A stretch of 64,000 bases of DNA from positions 4,529 to 68,528 of the forward strand of contig NZ_WIXM01000006.1 of NCBI RefSeq assembly GCF_010993965.1, read 5' to 3'. Positions 17,943-26,896 of the stretch are shown here, one piece after another. Under the pieces are notes generated by a model. It ran no database searches, was not told where the DNA came from, and saw only the letters and a program-made list of their open reading frames with translations. How positions within the stretch are numbered: the stretch's first letter is position 1; every line of letters starts with the position of its first letter. Source of the DNA: Gracilibacillus sp. YIM 98692. GTDB taxonomy: Bacteria; Bacillota; Bacilli; Bacillales; Amphibacillaceae. A program made the position numbers and the translations under genes.

Positions 17943-20273
17943 TTTGTTGTTGACAGGGAAAGTGCGAATAACTTGAAATCAATACAGGTAACTTTCAATC
18001 AAGAGATTAATGAAGATACAATTGATAATGTTACAGCAACTGATGCTTCAGGTAATGATGTAGCGACTACTAACTACCTATCAGAAGACGGTGAAACAAT
18101 TACATTAGTTAAAAACTCAGCTAGCTTCAACCAGCATGACAAAGTTACGGTAACTGTAGACGGCGTAGAAAACACTGATGGTGATGCAGTTGAATATGAA
18201 GAAGTAGTTACAGTAACAGATGTTAAGGCTCCAGAAGTAGTGAGCGCTACAGCAACTTCTTCTAAAACTATTGATGTTTACTTCAGTGAACCAGTTGATT
18301 TGACTGAAGAGCAAAAAGTTTGGTCAGACGTATTTGAACTTGATGGTGTTGACCTGTTCGCTGACTTAACAAACCATCCTGAAGATAATAAGATCACATT
18401 AAATTTATCAAGCAGTATGGATGTTGGAGCACATATATTAGTTGTTAAAGATACAATTAAAGACTATGGTACATTCCCAGTTTCTGAGAAGGAATTAGGA
18501 ATTGATGTTGCTGAAGATTCAGAAGCTCCTTATATCTCTTCTGCAGAATTAAGAGCTCCTGGTACTGTTAGAGTAGTATTCAGTGAACCAGTTGTTGAAT
18601 CGTCAATTGCAACTTCTTCAAATGACTTTACAGTTAAAGCAGCTGGTCAAAGTGCTACTCAAATCAGCTCAGTAACCAAGGTTAATAGCACAACATTTGA
18701 TTTAGACCTTGTTACTGCATTAGACGCAGGTGCTATTGTTAATACTGAAATCACTTATAAAGGTGTTACAGATCTAGAGGGTAATGATGTTGAAGACGCA
18801 TTATCATATGAATTTGTTGCACCAAATGATACAGATGAACCTACTGCATCTGTTACAAAAGTAGAGAATGGAAATGTTTATGTACAATTCTCAGAGCCTG
18901 TTGATTCTACAGCAGTAACAAACGCTTTTGAACTATACGATAGTAACGATACTAAAGTACGTGCAACTGGTGATATCTCAGCTTCAGCAGATCCTGATGT
19001 AGAAAATGGATATATTTTATCTCCAAATTCTAAAGCTGACTTAGATGGTAATTATACATTAAAATTACTAGATGACGTAGTAAGCGATACTTCTATCCGT
19101 TCAAACTTTGCAAGTGGAGATACATTTGCAGTGACATTTGAAGATACTAAAGCACCAGGAATTGTTAACTCTGAATTAACTGGTGAACTTAAAACAAATG
19201 ATGACAGTGAATATACTGCATTAGAATTGAAAGTTCCATTTAATGATAAAATGGACGCTGAAACTGCAACAGACTTAGACAACTACATTCTTAATAACGG
19301 AACTGGAACAGATATCATTCTAAGTAATGTAACTGGTGCTGAAGCAACGTTATCTGCAGATGGTACTTTTGTTACAGTAAATGTTCCATCAACTGAGAGC
19401 ACACTATCTACAACTAAACTAGTTGTAAATAGTCAGGACTTCACACCTGCTGATTTAACAGCTACAAACTATGACTTAAAAGTATTAGGTGTAAATGACG
19501 ATGCAGGTAACACACTAGTTGCTTCTGACATCAATTCAGCTAAAACAGTTAACGAATTTGATGCAAGTTCACTAACATTAACATCAGCTGAAGTAACTGG
19601 AAAGCGTACTGTTGTAATCTCTAGTAATACTGCATTCAAATCAATTAAAGCTAACCAAATTAGATTTGTTGAAAGAGCATCTGGTACTGATGTAGCTCAA
19701 GAAATCTTGGTAGCAGGTGTAACATTCAGTGATGATATGAAGAAAGCTACATTATCACTTAACACTGACCTTAAGGCAGATGGTACAGGCGATACTGATG
19801 AAAGTGATGGTTACAATAGTTTAGACCTTGTTACTATTTCTGACGATGCAATTGTTGATAGCATGAGTCGTTATGTAGCTAATGGTTCACTAACTGACTC
19901 AAACACATTTGATAACACTGGTGCAGTTGCTACAAATGTAACTGATGCTATTAATCCTTCAGTATCTGTAACATCAGAAACTGCTACTGACTTAACACTA
20001 TCTTTCTCTGAAGAAGTTAACGCAACATCTACTGCTGAATTGGCATCTGATATTATCATCAGAGATGAAGACGGCACAATCGTACCATTAGACTTCAGTG
20101 GTGGTGCTTCTGACAACACTGAATTCAGTAATAGTGATGCAGATGATGAGTCTGGATTTACTTCACTTACAATCTCTGATCTAACTTCTGGTGAAGAGTA
20201 CACGGTAGAAGTAATCTCAAGATACATTGAGGATGCTAATACTAATGGTCTTGATGCTTTAACTGAAACGTAG
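17943..20273 (+). pseudogene. Headless S-layer-type protein gene with SbsA-like Ig repeats
   Basis: The frame is open for about 780 codons but has no signal peptide, no SLH domains and no ribosome site; its nominal start is inside a terminator. The sequence is acidic, Thr/Ser/Asp-rich and nearly Cys-free. It consists of repeated Ig-like domains marked by similar strands: SKTIDVYFSEPV, GTVRVVFSEPV, GNVYVQFSEPV, ALELKVPFNDKM and TDLTLSFSEEV, each after an APxVxS or similar lead. These are SbsA/Big_5-type repeats found in Bacillaceae S-layer and surface proteins. The 3' end is also abrupt (NGLDALTET). It is a gene body without head or tail, either dead or a silent cassette. Confidence 0.8.
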
Positions 20274-20345
20274 AATAATTGATTAAATATCATTAATATA
20301 GAAAAGGTGCCAGTCACTTTCCTGCTATATGTCAAATGACTGATT

Positions 20346-20380
20346 AAAACCCTGTGAGTCTAAAATACTCGCAGGGTTTT
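20346..20380. terminator. Bidirectional terminator hairpin
   Basis: AAAACCCTG-GAG pairs with CTC-CAGGGTTTT around a 9-base loop with one internal mismatch, followed by T-rich sequence. It follows the S-layer fragment by about 70 bp. Confidence 0.75.
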
Positions 20381-20519
20381 ATTTCTGTGTACGCAACATT
20401 TGCGCAGACTAAAGATAAGGTGCTTTTCTTTTTAATTGATATTTTTGCTTTAACCTACTGGTTCATATTAGTAAATAAGTTGTAAGGGATTAATTATCCC
20501 CGTTGGCTGTTGATGTTTC

Positions 20520-20632
20520 AATTGTTGAAAAGTAGAACGAACCTAGCAAATATATACTCCTGAGAAAGAAAAGGAATGATGATTCCTATTACGATTGCTA
20601 AGACCCATATTGGAAGTAAAGACCAACCATTT
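20520..20632 (-). pseudogene. Possible C-terminal remnant of a membrane protein
   Basis: On the minus strand one frame reads GWSLLPIWVLAIVIGIIIPF followed by LSQEYIFARFVLLFNN and a stop. This resembles the last membrane helix of a permease-like protein. It has no start, and a stop codon lies just upstream, so it is at best a fragment. The assignment is weak. Confidence 0.25.
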
Positions 20633-20886
20633 TAGGTGAAGCGGTTGATGCTGACATTATCTCACGTTACACATTTGAAGTTGATGGTAATAAAGTAACT
20701 TCTGTTGGTGATAATGCCGATGATGAAACTATAACATTTTCCTTAGAAGATAATATTGATACAGATGATACTCCAGATGTATCTCAAGTACTAGATCTAG
20801 AAGATATTAGAAGCAATGTACTTGAAGCAGATAATGATGTTCTATCAATGATTGATAATTTAGCTACAGAATCCTCAAGTGCTTAA
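20629..20886 (+). pseudogene. Detached 3' end of an S-layer-type gene
   Basis: The frame reads ILGEAVDADIISRYTFEVDG, NKVTSVGDNADDETITFSLE, then an acidic tail ending MIDNLATESSSA at TAA 20884-20886. There is no start codon or ribosome site. Composition and fold style match the repeat gene at 17943-20273, and a terminator follows. It looks like the true C-terminus of such a gene, separated from the repeat body by about 350 bp of unrelated DNA. Confidence 0.65.
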
Positions 20887-20895
20887 ATTTGGGAT

Positions 20896-20936
20896 AAGAA
20901 TCCATTATCAAGCTTTTTTCAAAATGGATTCTTTTT
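20896..20936 (+). terminator. Terminator after the S-layer 3' fragment
   Basis: AAGAATCCATT pairs with AATGGATTCTT, followed by TTTTT. It is 10 bp after the stop codon, as expected for the native terminator of a highly expressed gene. Confidence 0.8.
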
Positions 20937-21385
20937 GATGCAGGCTTGTGAGGAATTTTTGGTCAAACTTTATTTTAAAGCAACACGACTAACATTGCTA
21001 ATCACATATCTTATCTTTAAAGCAGGGGAGGCTGCTAAAATTATACTTCCTTTATGGTTTAGATCTCCTACTACTGTTAACATAGCCTTCAGGGGATCAA
21101 TCTATGCTAACACATTCAACACTTGCATAAAAAGAACACATATCGTAACAGATAATGTTGTTTCTAGGCAATTGTGAATAATTTACTTATAACACCCCTT
21201 CAAAGAACATGCGTTCTCGTCATACACAACGCAATATTATTTGTATACTGGTTTTTTTATCCTTTGAAAATATAGTTTAATTTGTTTTTTTTTACATTAA
21301 ATGGTTTAAAAGTTATATATAATATGGTACTATTGAATTGTATAAATAGAAAATTTTTCTATTTGAAAAGGTAGGTGAATAAATA
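20937..21385. other. Gene-free stretch upstream of the secreted-protein operon
   Basis: An 80-codon frame at 20935-21177 has no ribosome site and no protein-like composition, so I do not call it. The AT-rich end (21260-21360) includes TATATATAATATGG and probably carries the promoter of the downstream small gene. Confidence 0.4.
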
Positions 21386-21517
21386 ATGCGAAAAAGTAAT
21401 GGACTCAGCATCCAACGAGCATTAGGTCACTATTTAGTAAGGACTATATTTTCTAAACTTTCTTTAACACCAAGATATAGCACTTACAAACTTATTAGTA
21501 TATCTTACATAGTTTAA
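21386..21517 (+). CDS. Small basic peptide ahead of a secreted protein
   Basis: ATG 21386 follows AAAAGGTAGGTG. The 43-residue product (MRKSNGLSIQRALGHYLVRT, then IFSKLSLTPRYSTYKLISIS) is basic and amphipathic. Its stop lies 13 bp before the ATG of the exported protein gene, and the next ribosome site overlaps its end, so the two are probably co-transcribed. It could be a leader peptide, a chaperone or a peptide signal. No family recognised. Confidence 0.45.
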   Translation: MRKSNGLSIQRALGHYLVRTIFSKLSLTPRYSTYKLISISYIV

Positions 21518-21530
21518 AGGAGGAACTGTA

Positions 21531-22505
21531 ATGAAAAAGATTATTTTATTATCGATGTGTATGTTAGTTTTACCATTTAGCTCAGTGCTAGCTTCAAACG
21601 AAGAAAATACACAAAAAACTACGATTGATCAACTTAAAGATAAAGGGATAAACATTCCTGAAAATAGTTTACTATTTAGAGATGATATTTCTGAAACGCG
21701 AAAAAATATTATGCGTGAGGAAAGTAAATTAATCAATGACTACCTAAATGAAATGTATGATGCACGAGCTAAAGCAAGAGTTATTGATAATAGGCTAAAA
21801 GACGAGAGAGATGAGTTAATGAAAAGTGAAATTGCTACTCTTGAAGCAGAAAGAAATCAACTGTTTAATAAATTCACTAACATGAGTCGTAACTTTAGTT
21901 ACAATTTAGGATTTGAAGAAGTGACTACTTCTTCTGAAGATAGTACGATGTCTATAGCTGATACGCATTCTGGAATGGTAGGGAAAAGTGTAAGCAAAAT
22001 TTATTATTCTAGCGACTCCAATGCTTATGTAGCATGGGGAGACTTCGCGTGGATAGATAATCAATGGATGAATGATCTTCCAGGTACACGGTATGGTTAT
22101 GATATTGGAGGTTATGATGGCTTTTATATAGGGATAGAAGAAGACATTGATCCTGTTTCAGCATACTTTAGAACTACCTCTAATGAAGGTAATTCAACTA
22201 ATTGGTCATGTGATTTATGTGCTGGTGATAGAGATTGGACTCCAAATGGGTGGCATATCAAATGGCAAGATAGTTTTGAGCCTTATCCAAGTGAGTACAA
22301 CACAGATTCAGGGTATGGACACATATATTTTACGTTTGACAATAGTCCATTAGGAGAGAACATTACCAGTTACATGGGATATGGTCACACATGGGAAAAT
22401 ACAAGTATTTCCAGTATATCGGTTGGACCCTATAGTGGTGGCTTTAGTTGGCATAATCAAGGGGAGAATTGGGATGATGAGGTCTTCGAGAATACCCAAT
22501 ATTAG
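21531..22505 (+). CDS. Secreted protein of unknown function
   Basis: The 324-residue protein starts at ATG 21531 with AAAGGAGGAACTG upstream. Residues 1-22 (MKKIILLSMCMLVLPFSSVL, cut near ALA-S) form a signal peptide. About residues 25-115 are charged and helical, probably a coiled coil. Residues 140-324 form a Trp-, Tyr- and Gly-rich domain (YVAWGDFAWIDNQWMND, GYDIGGYDGFYIGIEEDIDP, NWSCDLCAGDRDWTPNGWHI) with a CDLC pair that could make a disulfide. The aromatic richness suggests an extracellular carbohydrate- or surface-binding domain, which is inference. It is intact, with a terminator after it. Confidence 0.6.
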   Translation: MKKIILLSMCMLVLPFSSVLASNEENTQKTTIDQLKDKGINIPENSLLFRDDISETRKNIMREESKLINDYLNEMYDARAKARVIDNRLKDERDELMKSEIATLEAERNQLFNKFTNMSRNFSYNLGFEEVTTSSEDSTMSIADTHSGMVGKSVSKIYYSSDSNAYVAWGDFAWIDNQWMNDLPGTRYGYDIGGYDGFYIGIEEDIDPVSAYFRTTSNEGNSTNWSCDLCAGDRDWTPNGWHIKWQDSFEPYPSEYNTDSGYGHIYFTFDNSPLGENITSYMGYGHTWENTSISSISVGPYSGGFSWHNQGENWDDEVFENTQY

Positions 22506-22520
22506 GAAATATAAAAATGG

Positions 22521-22556
22521 CCTAATAGGGACTCTTTTCCTATTATAACCTTTTTT
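22521..22556 (+). terminator. Terminator after the secreted-protein gene
   Basis: TAATAGG pairs with CCTATTA across a 9-base loop, followed by TTTTTT, 16 bp after the stop codon. Confidence 0.7.
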
Positions 22557-22660
22557 ACTGTAGCCAAGTGGTAAAAAGTCAAGAGGTGGGGGAACAATCC
22601 CCTAAAAAAGTTCTGTCTCTATTATTGTCCTATAGGCACGTCTGAAAGTCTATCAAAAAA

Positions 22661-22697
22661 ATGGCGCAGGATGGGGCTTTCCCCATCCTGCGCCATT
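22661..22697. terminator. Very strong GC-rich hairpin
   Basis: ATGGCGCAGGATGGGG pairs perfectly with CCCCATCCTGCGCCAT around a 4-base loop. It is far more GC-rich than its surroundings. It may be a terminator or a foreign repeat; nothing transcribed toward it is obvious except the secreted protein gene 150 bp upstream. Confidence 0.7.
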
Positions 22698-22895
22698 TCA
22701 CCTATTTAATTTTTAGCATTTTTAATAAGTAGTATGAGACATCTTAACTGCGACTTACAAAGGAAAATATTTTGTTAAATTCATTGTCACGCCTCCCTAT
22801 TCACAGTAAAATACGAAGAGGGCATTCAATGAGATCCGGATCCAATTGGAAATTCCTCTAAGAAGAGCTCTTAAACATATCATACGAGGAGGGAT
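22698..22895. other. Intergenic stretch, nothing identified
   Basis: No coding frame or strong hairpin. The last 10 bases carry the GAGGAGGG ribosome site of the next gene. Confidence 0.4.
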
Positions 22896-22898
22896 ATT

Positions 22899-23417
22899 AT
22901 TTCTAAAAAAAGTATAGTATTCTTATTCATTACGATTATAATGGTTTTAGTTATAGTCTTATTTGTTCGCGAAACGAATTCTTCCGAAGGAAACGTTATA
23001 AAAAATATAAACGCTGTTATAACACCTAAGATATTAAAGCCTGCCACCGTATTATATGAAGAAGAACAAACCTTGGTAATTGGAAAGAATGTACACAACA
23101 GCTTTCTTATTCATCATGTTAGTGATAACGGGAAGGAAATTTTAAGCTCTACCTCAATACCAAAAAACGATTCAGATATGAGTATATCATATGGAGACTT
23201 CACCGGTGATCAAAGAATTCTCGCAGGAATCATATACAATCCACATATTCATGAGGTTAAAATAGAAGGCTTACCAAATGAGAATACTCGATATGCCATC
23301 ATAGACGGAAAGAAGTTATTTATTAATATTACGGATGGACGACTTACCAATGACAATCTGCAAATTAAGGTGCTTGGTCTATCTGCAGATGGAGAAATTC
23401 TTTATGAGGACTTTTGA
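22899..23417 (+). CDS. Exported or membrane-anchored protein with non-standard start
   Basis: GAGGAGGG at 22886-22893 points to a start at ATT 22899 (ATT 22896 is next to it). That start gives SKKSIVFLFITIIMVLVIVL, a complete signal anchor. The first ATG, at 22941, would begin inside this hydrophobic segment and has no ribosome site. The rest, about 145 residues, looks like a beta-rich exported domain (PATVLYEEEQTLVIGKNVHN, NLQIKVLGLSADGEILYEDF). Either ATT is used as a rare start codon or ATG has mutated and the gene is dying. Family unknown. Confidence 0.5.
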   Translation: MSKKSIVFLFITIIMVLVIVLFVRETNSSEGNVIKNINAVITPKILKPATVLYEEEQTLVIGKNVHNSFLIHHVSDNGKEILSSTSIPKNDSDMSISYGDFTGDQRILAGIIYNPHIHEVKIEGLPNENTRYAIIDGKKLFINITDGRLTNDNLQIKVLGLSADGEILYEDF

Positions 23418-23698
23418 GACCACATCATTATAAAAATAACCAGCTAAACTTCGTATAAAGGCTATTCACCACAATTCTATAAAATATGCCCAACGGCATA
23501 AACAAATCTCTGTTTCTCCCAAGACATTTGTAACTACATGTTCAGTGGTAGAACAAAGAAACACAAAAACCTAAGAGCGATTAATAAAAATGTACTAAGT
23601 TATGTCATGAAAAATTTTAATCTAAACCGAAAGATTGAGTATTGCCTAGTTCAATACCTGTTACGGCACATTTTCCATATTGGGCAATAAACTTGCTA
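23418..23698. other. Intergenic stretch, nothing identified
   Basis: AT-rich DNA with no supported gene, repeat or terminator. Confidence 0.4.
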
Positions 23699-23821
23699 AT
23701 GCGGTTTGACACACATCAACAAGCACAAGATTTTTTAATTGCAGCTGGCGGGTCAGAAAGTGACCCTCACCGTCTCGATGGAAATGATAATGATGGGTTA
23801 GCCTGTGAAAGTTTACCTTAG
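23699..23821 (+). pseudogene. Excalibur calcium-binding domain fragment
   Basis: The frame ends with THQQAQDFLIAAGGSESDPH, then RLDGNDNDGLACESLP. The DxDxDGxxCE pattern is diagnostic of the excalibur domain, which usually sits at the C-terminus of secreted nucleases and surface proteins. Only about 40 codons remain, with no signal peptide and no ribosome site. A terminator hairpin follows at 23827-23855. Confidence 0.8.
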
Positions 23822-23826
23822 ATGTA

Positions 23827-23855
23827 AGACAGTCCTCAAGGATTGTCTTTTTTTA
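23827..23855 (+). terminator. Terminator after the excalibur fragment
   Basis: AGACAGTCCT and GGATTGTCT pair around CAA and are followed by TTTTTTT. Confidence 0.75.
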
Positions 23856-24035
23856 TTGCATGTTATACTTGGTTTAATCTATGTTAGGAACAAATGTTCT
23901 GTTCGAGAAGGATTGGGATGAAAGCTAACAAGCGAATTTATTCTTCCATTTTATAAATGAGTTAAATAATCAATTATCTATTATATTAACTTCTATCAAG
24001 AGGACAAGTGATTGATAAGTAGCATGATGATTTTA

Positions 24036-24153
24036 GGCAAGGTCGTCCAAGAAAGATAGTAAGAAACAAATTAAACATGCGCTTATGTTGAAGAAAAGTT
24101 ATTCTTATAAGCAAGTGGAAGAAATGACTGGAATTAACGCGGATAAGGGCTAA
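24036..24153 (+). pseudogene. Serine recombinase C-terminal HTH remnant
   Basis: Two overlapping frames read QGRPRKIV and KKQIKHALMLKKSYSYKQVE, then EMTGINADKG before a stop. Together they match the C-terminal helix-turn-helix of resolvase/invertase-type serine recombinases (GRPxK, K-QI--AL, Y-Y----E-TGI). The catalytic domain is missing and a frameshift separates the pieces. It is a scrap of a mobile element. Confidence 0.5.
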
Positions 24154-24231
24154 AATATAATGAATTTAAGCTAATTTATATATATGGTAAAATAGTAATA
24201 GTCACAATTTACTTTTTAGGGATGGGATAAA

Positions 24232-24400
24232 ATGGTGAATATCAAACAAGTTTTCAATGATATTAAGAGCACAAAAAAATTACCCATAATGTTTGTTGGG
24301 TCTGGCATAAGTAAAAGATATACAACCAATGATTATGATTGGAAAGAATTACTTATTAAGTGTATAAGTCAATATGATTCAAACCCTGAAAGAAAGTACA
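24232..24400 (+). pseudogene. N-terminal remnant of a SIR2-family defence protein
   Basis: ATG 24232 follows AGGGATGGG. The first 52 residues (MVNIKQVFNDIKSTKKLPIM, FVGSGISKRYTTNDYDWKEL) carry the nucleotide-binding LPIMFVGSGIS motif and the following R-Y----W-ELL pattern of bacterial SIR2-like NADases in anti-phage systems. After about 24400 the frame runs into the IS21 remnant and stops at 24429. Full proteins are several hundred residues, so this one is dead. Confidence 0.7.
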
Positions 24401-24401
24401 A

Positions 24402-24631
24402 ATGGTACCATCACCCTTGCCATTCCTAATTTCTTAGCAATCTTACTTTTTGAAAACCCTAATTCTCTTAGTTGAGAAATTTGGTTATACATTCTCCACT
24501 TTTCCACCTTTGTTTCCTCCACATACGATAATAATTCTACCTATCTATCATATATGGAAGGAGTAATGTTTTGGGCGAAAAGTGTTCAATTTTATTGAGC
24601 AATAATTGACTATTTTAGTTTAGCAGTTACA
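24402..24631 (-). mobile_element. IS21-family remnant: left end and IstA N-terminus
   Basis: On the minus strand, a GTG-started frame (about 24520) reads VEETKVEKWRMYNQISQLRE, then LGFSKSKIAKKLGMARV. This is the N-terminal helix-turn-helix of IS21 IstA transposases (W-MY-EI--L---GFSKS-IAK-LG). It ends after about 47 codons by running into the SIR2 fragment. Upstream lie the typical IS21 end sequence (GTCAATTATTGCTCAATAAA) and a terminal TGTAACTGC at 24631-24623, which marks the element end with its TGT. The end abuts the phage gene at 24632 in frame, so the element had inserted into that gene. The rest of the element is deleted. Confidence 0.65.
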
Positions 24632-25459
24632 TGGAAATCCATGCGAGTTAAGTGCTATAGCAGTAATAAAGATAATCACCATAAAAAGGGCAAAATATGG
24701 ATCTGCGATGAATGGAAAGATGACCCTGTAGCTTTTGTGAATTGGGCTAAAGAAAATGGTTATAAAGAAGGTTTACAATTAGTTAGGAAAGACAAGGAAG
24801 AGGGGTATTACCCCGAAAACTGCGCTTTTCTTAAAATAGAAGAGGCAAATAAAACGCATGGAATGAGGCGGACAAGATTATATAACATTTGGACTCAAAT
24901 GCTCCAAAGATGCAAGAATCAAACCCTTGATCACTATGATAGATATGGTGGAAGAGGGATAACAGTATGTGATGAATGGGGAGATTTTGAGGTTTTTGCA
25001 AAATGGGCAAAGGAAAATGGCTATAAAGATGGTTTAACAATTGATCGCATAGATGTAGATGGTAATTACGAACCGAAAAACTGTAAATGGAGTACAAACC
25101 TAGAACAAGCAAGAAACAAAAGGACAAGTCGATATATAACAATTAATGGAGAAGCTAAAACAGTAGCTAAATGGGCGGAAATAAGCGGATTACCATATAA
25201 GACACTACAAAGAAGGCTTTATACCGGATGTAAAGAAGAAGATTTGTTAGCTCCAGTAGGAACAATATATGAGCATAAATTCCTTATTGAAATAAATGGT
25301 GTAACAAAAACAATCAATGCTTGGGCAAAAGAAGCTGGGTTACCTTTCTCTACTGTTAAAAGAAGATATCAAAGAGGTGTTAGAGGGGAAGATTTGATTA
25401 AAAAAGGAAGATTAACTAATAACAATAATAATCAATTATCTTTTGATTTTGATTGCTAA
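24632..25459 (+). pseudogene. HNH-like phage protein with NUMOD-type repeats, 5'-truncated
   Basis: The frame is open from the IS21 end: WKSMRVKCYSSNKDNHHKKG and so on. It contains two copies of a module with ICDEW, FVNWAKENGYK and YYPENCAFLK in the first and TVCDEW, FAKWAKENGYKDGLTIDRID and NYEPKNCKWS in the second. The second is preceded by LYNIWTQMLQRC, which is how the first module should also begin, so the N-terminus is lost. The C-terminal half has two ITINGEAKTVAKWA-type helix-turn-helix repeats, like NUMOD DNA-binding modules of homing endonucleases. The ATG at 24641 has no ribosome site. Phage or homing-endonuclease origin is likely. Confidence 0.65.
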
Positions 25460-25501
25460 TGTCCACTTCAGCGTATAATACGCAAAAGTGGGCATTTTTA
25501 T
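25459..25501 (+). terminator. Terminator after the HNH-like gene
   Basis: TGTCCACTT pairs with AAGTGGGCA (one G-U), with an inner GCGTAT/ATACGC stem, followed by TTTTT. It begins at the stop codon of the gene. Confidence 0.75.
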
Positions 25502-25553
25502 GTGGGAGATAAAAGTGTAGGGGATATATTTCGGAACCAAGGAGCGGGTGACA

Positions 25554-25854
25554 ATGGTTAATCCCAATAGCCCGTTTATGGAACAACAGGTGACATTATT
25601 ACTGAAGGTTTATAAAGACGGGAATCCCTTTTGTTACAATATCAATCTATGATGAAAATATCATCGCAAAATCTGACAAAATACAGGTGATTTGGGAAGA
25701 TAGCCATCAATCAACTGAGTAAATAAATAATAAAACAAATTTTATAATTCCGTATAACTCAAGTGAAGGTAATATAAATGAGAATTTATCTAGAACCACA
25801 TCAGAAATACTTTTTTTGAATCAAAAAGGTGAGGTAATTTACTCATTAGATTAA
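25554..25854 (+). pseudogene. Small broken gene (frameshift and nonsense codon)
   Basis: ATG 25554 follows AAGGAGCGGG. Frame one reads MVNPNSPFMEQQVTLLLKVY then KDGNPFC. After a one-base shift in a T-run near 25632 it continues VTISIYDENIIAKSDKIQVI, then WEDSHQSTE, a TAA at 25720-25722, and NKTNFIIPYNSSEGNINENL in the same frame to TAA 25852-25854. The joined product would be about 99 residues, beta-rich, perhaps one Ig-like domain. Function unknown. Confidence 0.5.
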
Positions 25855-26064
25855 TAATAAATTACTTTTTTAATTTCTTAACAACGATACCTAAAAGTTA
25901 GGTAAGCTCCAATCAATGAACCAATTTGCAAGACACTGGATGCCTGCTATCCGAGACACTTCCGAATGACAGTGATTAATCCTGAAGGTTATTTGATAAA
26001 ATGAATATAAGGCAGGAGCACTGAAGATTTCATATCTTTGGCGCTTTTTTACGGAGGTGGTGTC

Positions 26065-26572
26065 ATGACTAAAAGGGTTACTATTAATGATATGCGACTA
26101 TTAGCATTATCTAAAGGAGGTAAATGCATATCAACGAAATATGTGAACGGTAACACGGAATTGGAATGTATAAAAGGGCATAGGTGGTTTGCTAAACCCT
26201 CAAAAGTTAAGCGTGGAAATTGGTGTGAAAAATGTGCGAGTAATACCGATAAAAATATAGAGGATATGCATAAACTAGCTGAACAGTACGGAGGAAAATG
26301 TATTTCTGCGGTATATATTAATAATCATTCATCTCTTTAATGGATTTGTGATATACGCCATCATTTTATTGCTTCGTATTCAGAAATTAAAGAATTAATA
26401 AGTAATGGCTGCTTTTGTTCCAAATGCTATCATATAGTAAAAACGCAAAAGAAACCTCGAGGAAATGAGGAAAATCGCAGAATCAAGAGGTGGCCAATTT
26501 CTATCTAATAAATACCTTCATGCGCATGAAGTTTTGATTTGGGAATGCGCTAAAGGGCATACATTTCAGTAA
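26065..26572 (+). pseudogene. Zinc-ribbon repeat protein, broken and truncated
   Basis: ATG 26065 follows CGGAGGTGG. The frame encodes tandem modules built as CIKGHRWFAKPSKVKRGN followed by WCEKC. The first is intact; the second has lost its C-G-H start to a TAA at 26338-26340 and continues WICDIRHHFIASYSEIKE then CFCSKC. The third, in a shifted frame, reads ESRGGQFLSNKYLHAHEVLI then WECAKGHTFQ and is cut at 26572. Each module has two Cys pairs that should bind zinc. Such repeats occur in phage and island proteins related to homing-endonuclease zinc ribbons. The truncation point abuts the recombinase fragment on the other strand. Confidence 0.7.
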
Positions 26573-26714
26573 GCTCCAAAGCACGATTATGCCTAACCAA
26601 AAATTCTTCAAAGGTTTTTAAATCGTAAGAGTACCCGTTAACCGTATTTTCTGAATAATTCTTTTCGATAGCTAAATACATTAAAAAATCATCGACTGCA
26701 TGTTTAACATTCAT
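26573..26714 (-). pseudogene. Tyrosine recombinase N-terminal fragment, second copy of the locus
   Basis: ATG 26714, with CCGGAGGTG upstream, opens a frame MNVKHAVDDFLMYLAIEKNY then SENTVNGYSYDLKTFEEFLV and ends at the junction with the zinc-ribbon gene. It aligns with the start of the recombinase at 4077-5027 (AMDEFLLYLKIEQNYSDHTL, RSYEYDLTVFHQFL). Only the core-binding domain survives; the catalytic domain is gone. It has the same orientation as the first copy. Confidence 0.85.
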
Positions 26715-26831
26715 AAATAAACACCTCCGGAAGTTTAAACGAAATAAAATAACTGGTTGAAAAAGAGATAATTATCGTTCATAATTTGATAATTGGTTCA
26801 AACGAAAAATTATGATCAACTTGAGGATAGA

Positions 26832-26860
26832 AGTTCCTAATAGTAGTTATTATGGGAACT
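26832..26860. repeat. 29-bp palindrome, copy 2
   Basis: Arms AGTTCCT and GGGAACT flank TAGTAGTTATTA-type AT-rich sequence. It lies 118 bp before the second recombinase start. Relative to copy 1, the second base pair C-G is replaced by G-C, keeping the pairing. Confidence 0.7.
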
Positions 26861-26896
26861 TGAGGAGGTAAAGCTTATAAATTCGGGGAAATCATT

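Noticed and set aside
18117-20335. Minus-strand frames across the S-layer gene
   Set aside because: The codon pattern of the repetitive sense gene leaves the antisense open; no ribosome sites and no domain pattern.
20935-21177. 80-codon plus-strand frame after the S-layer 3' fragment
   Set aside because: It starts inside or next to a terminator, has no ribosome site and no protein-like pattern; neither strand shows convincing coding character.
25534-25550. GGAGCGGGT at 25541 as a third copy of the MITE end
   Set aside because: The match is only about 9 bases and serves as part of a ribosome site for the broken gene at 25554.
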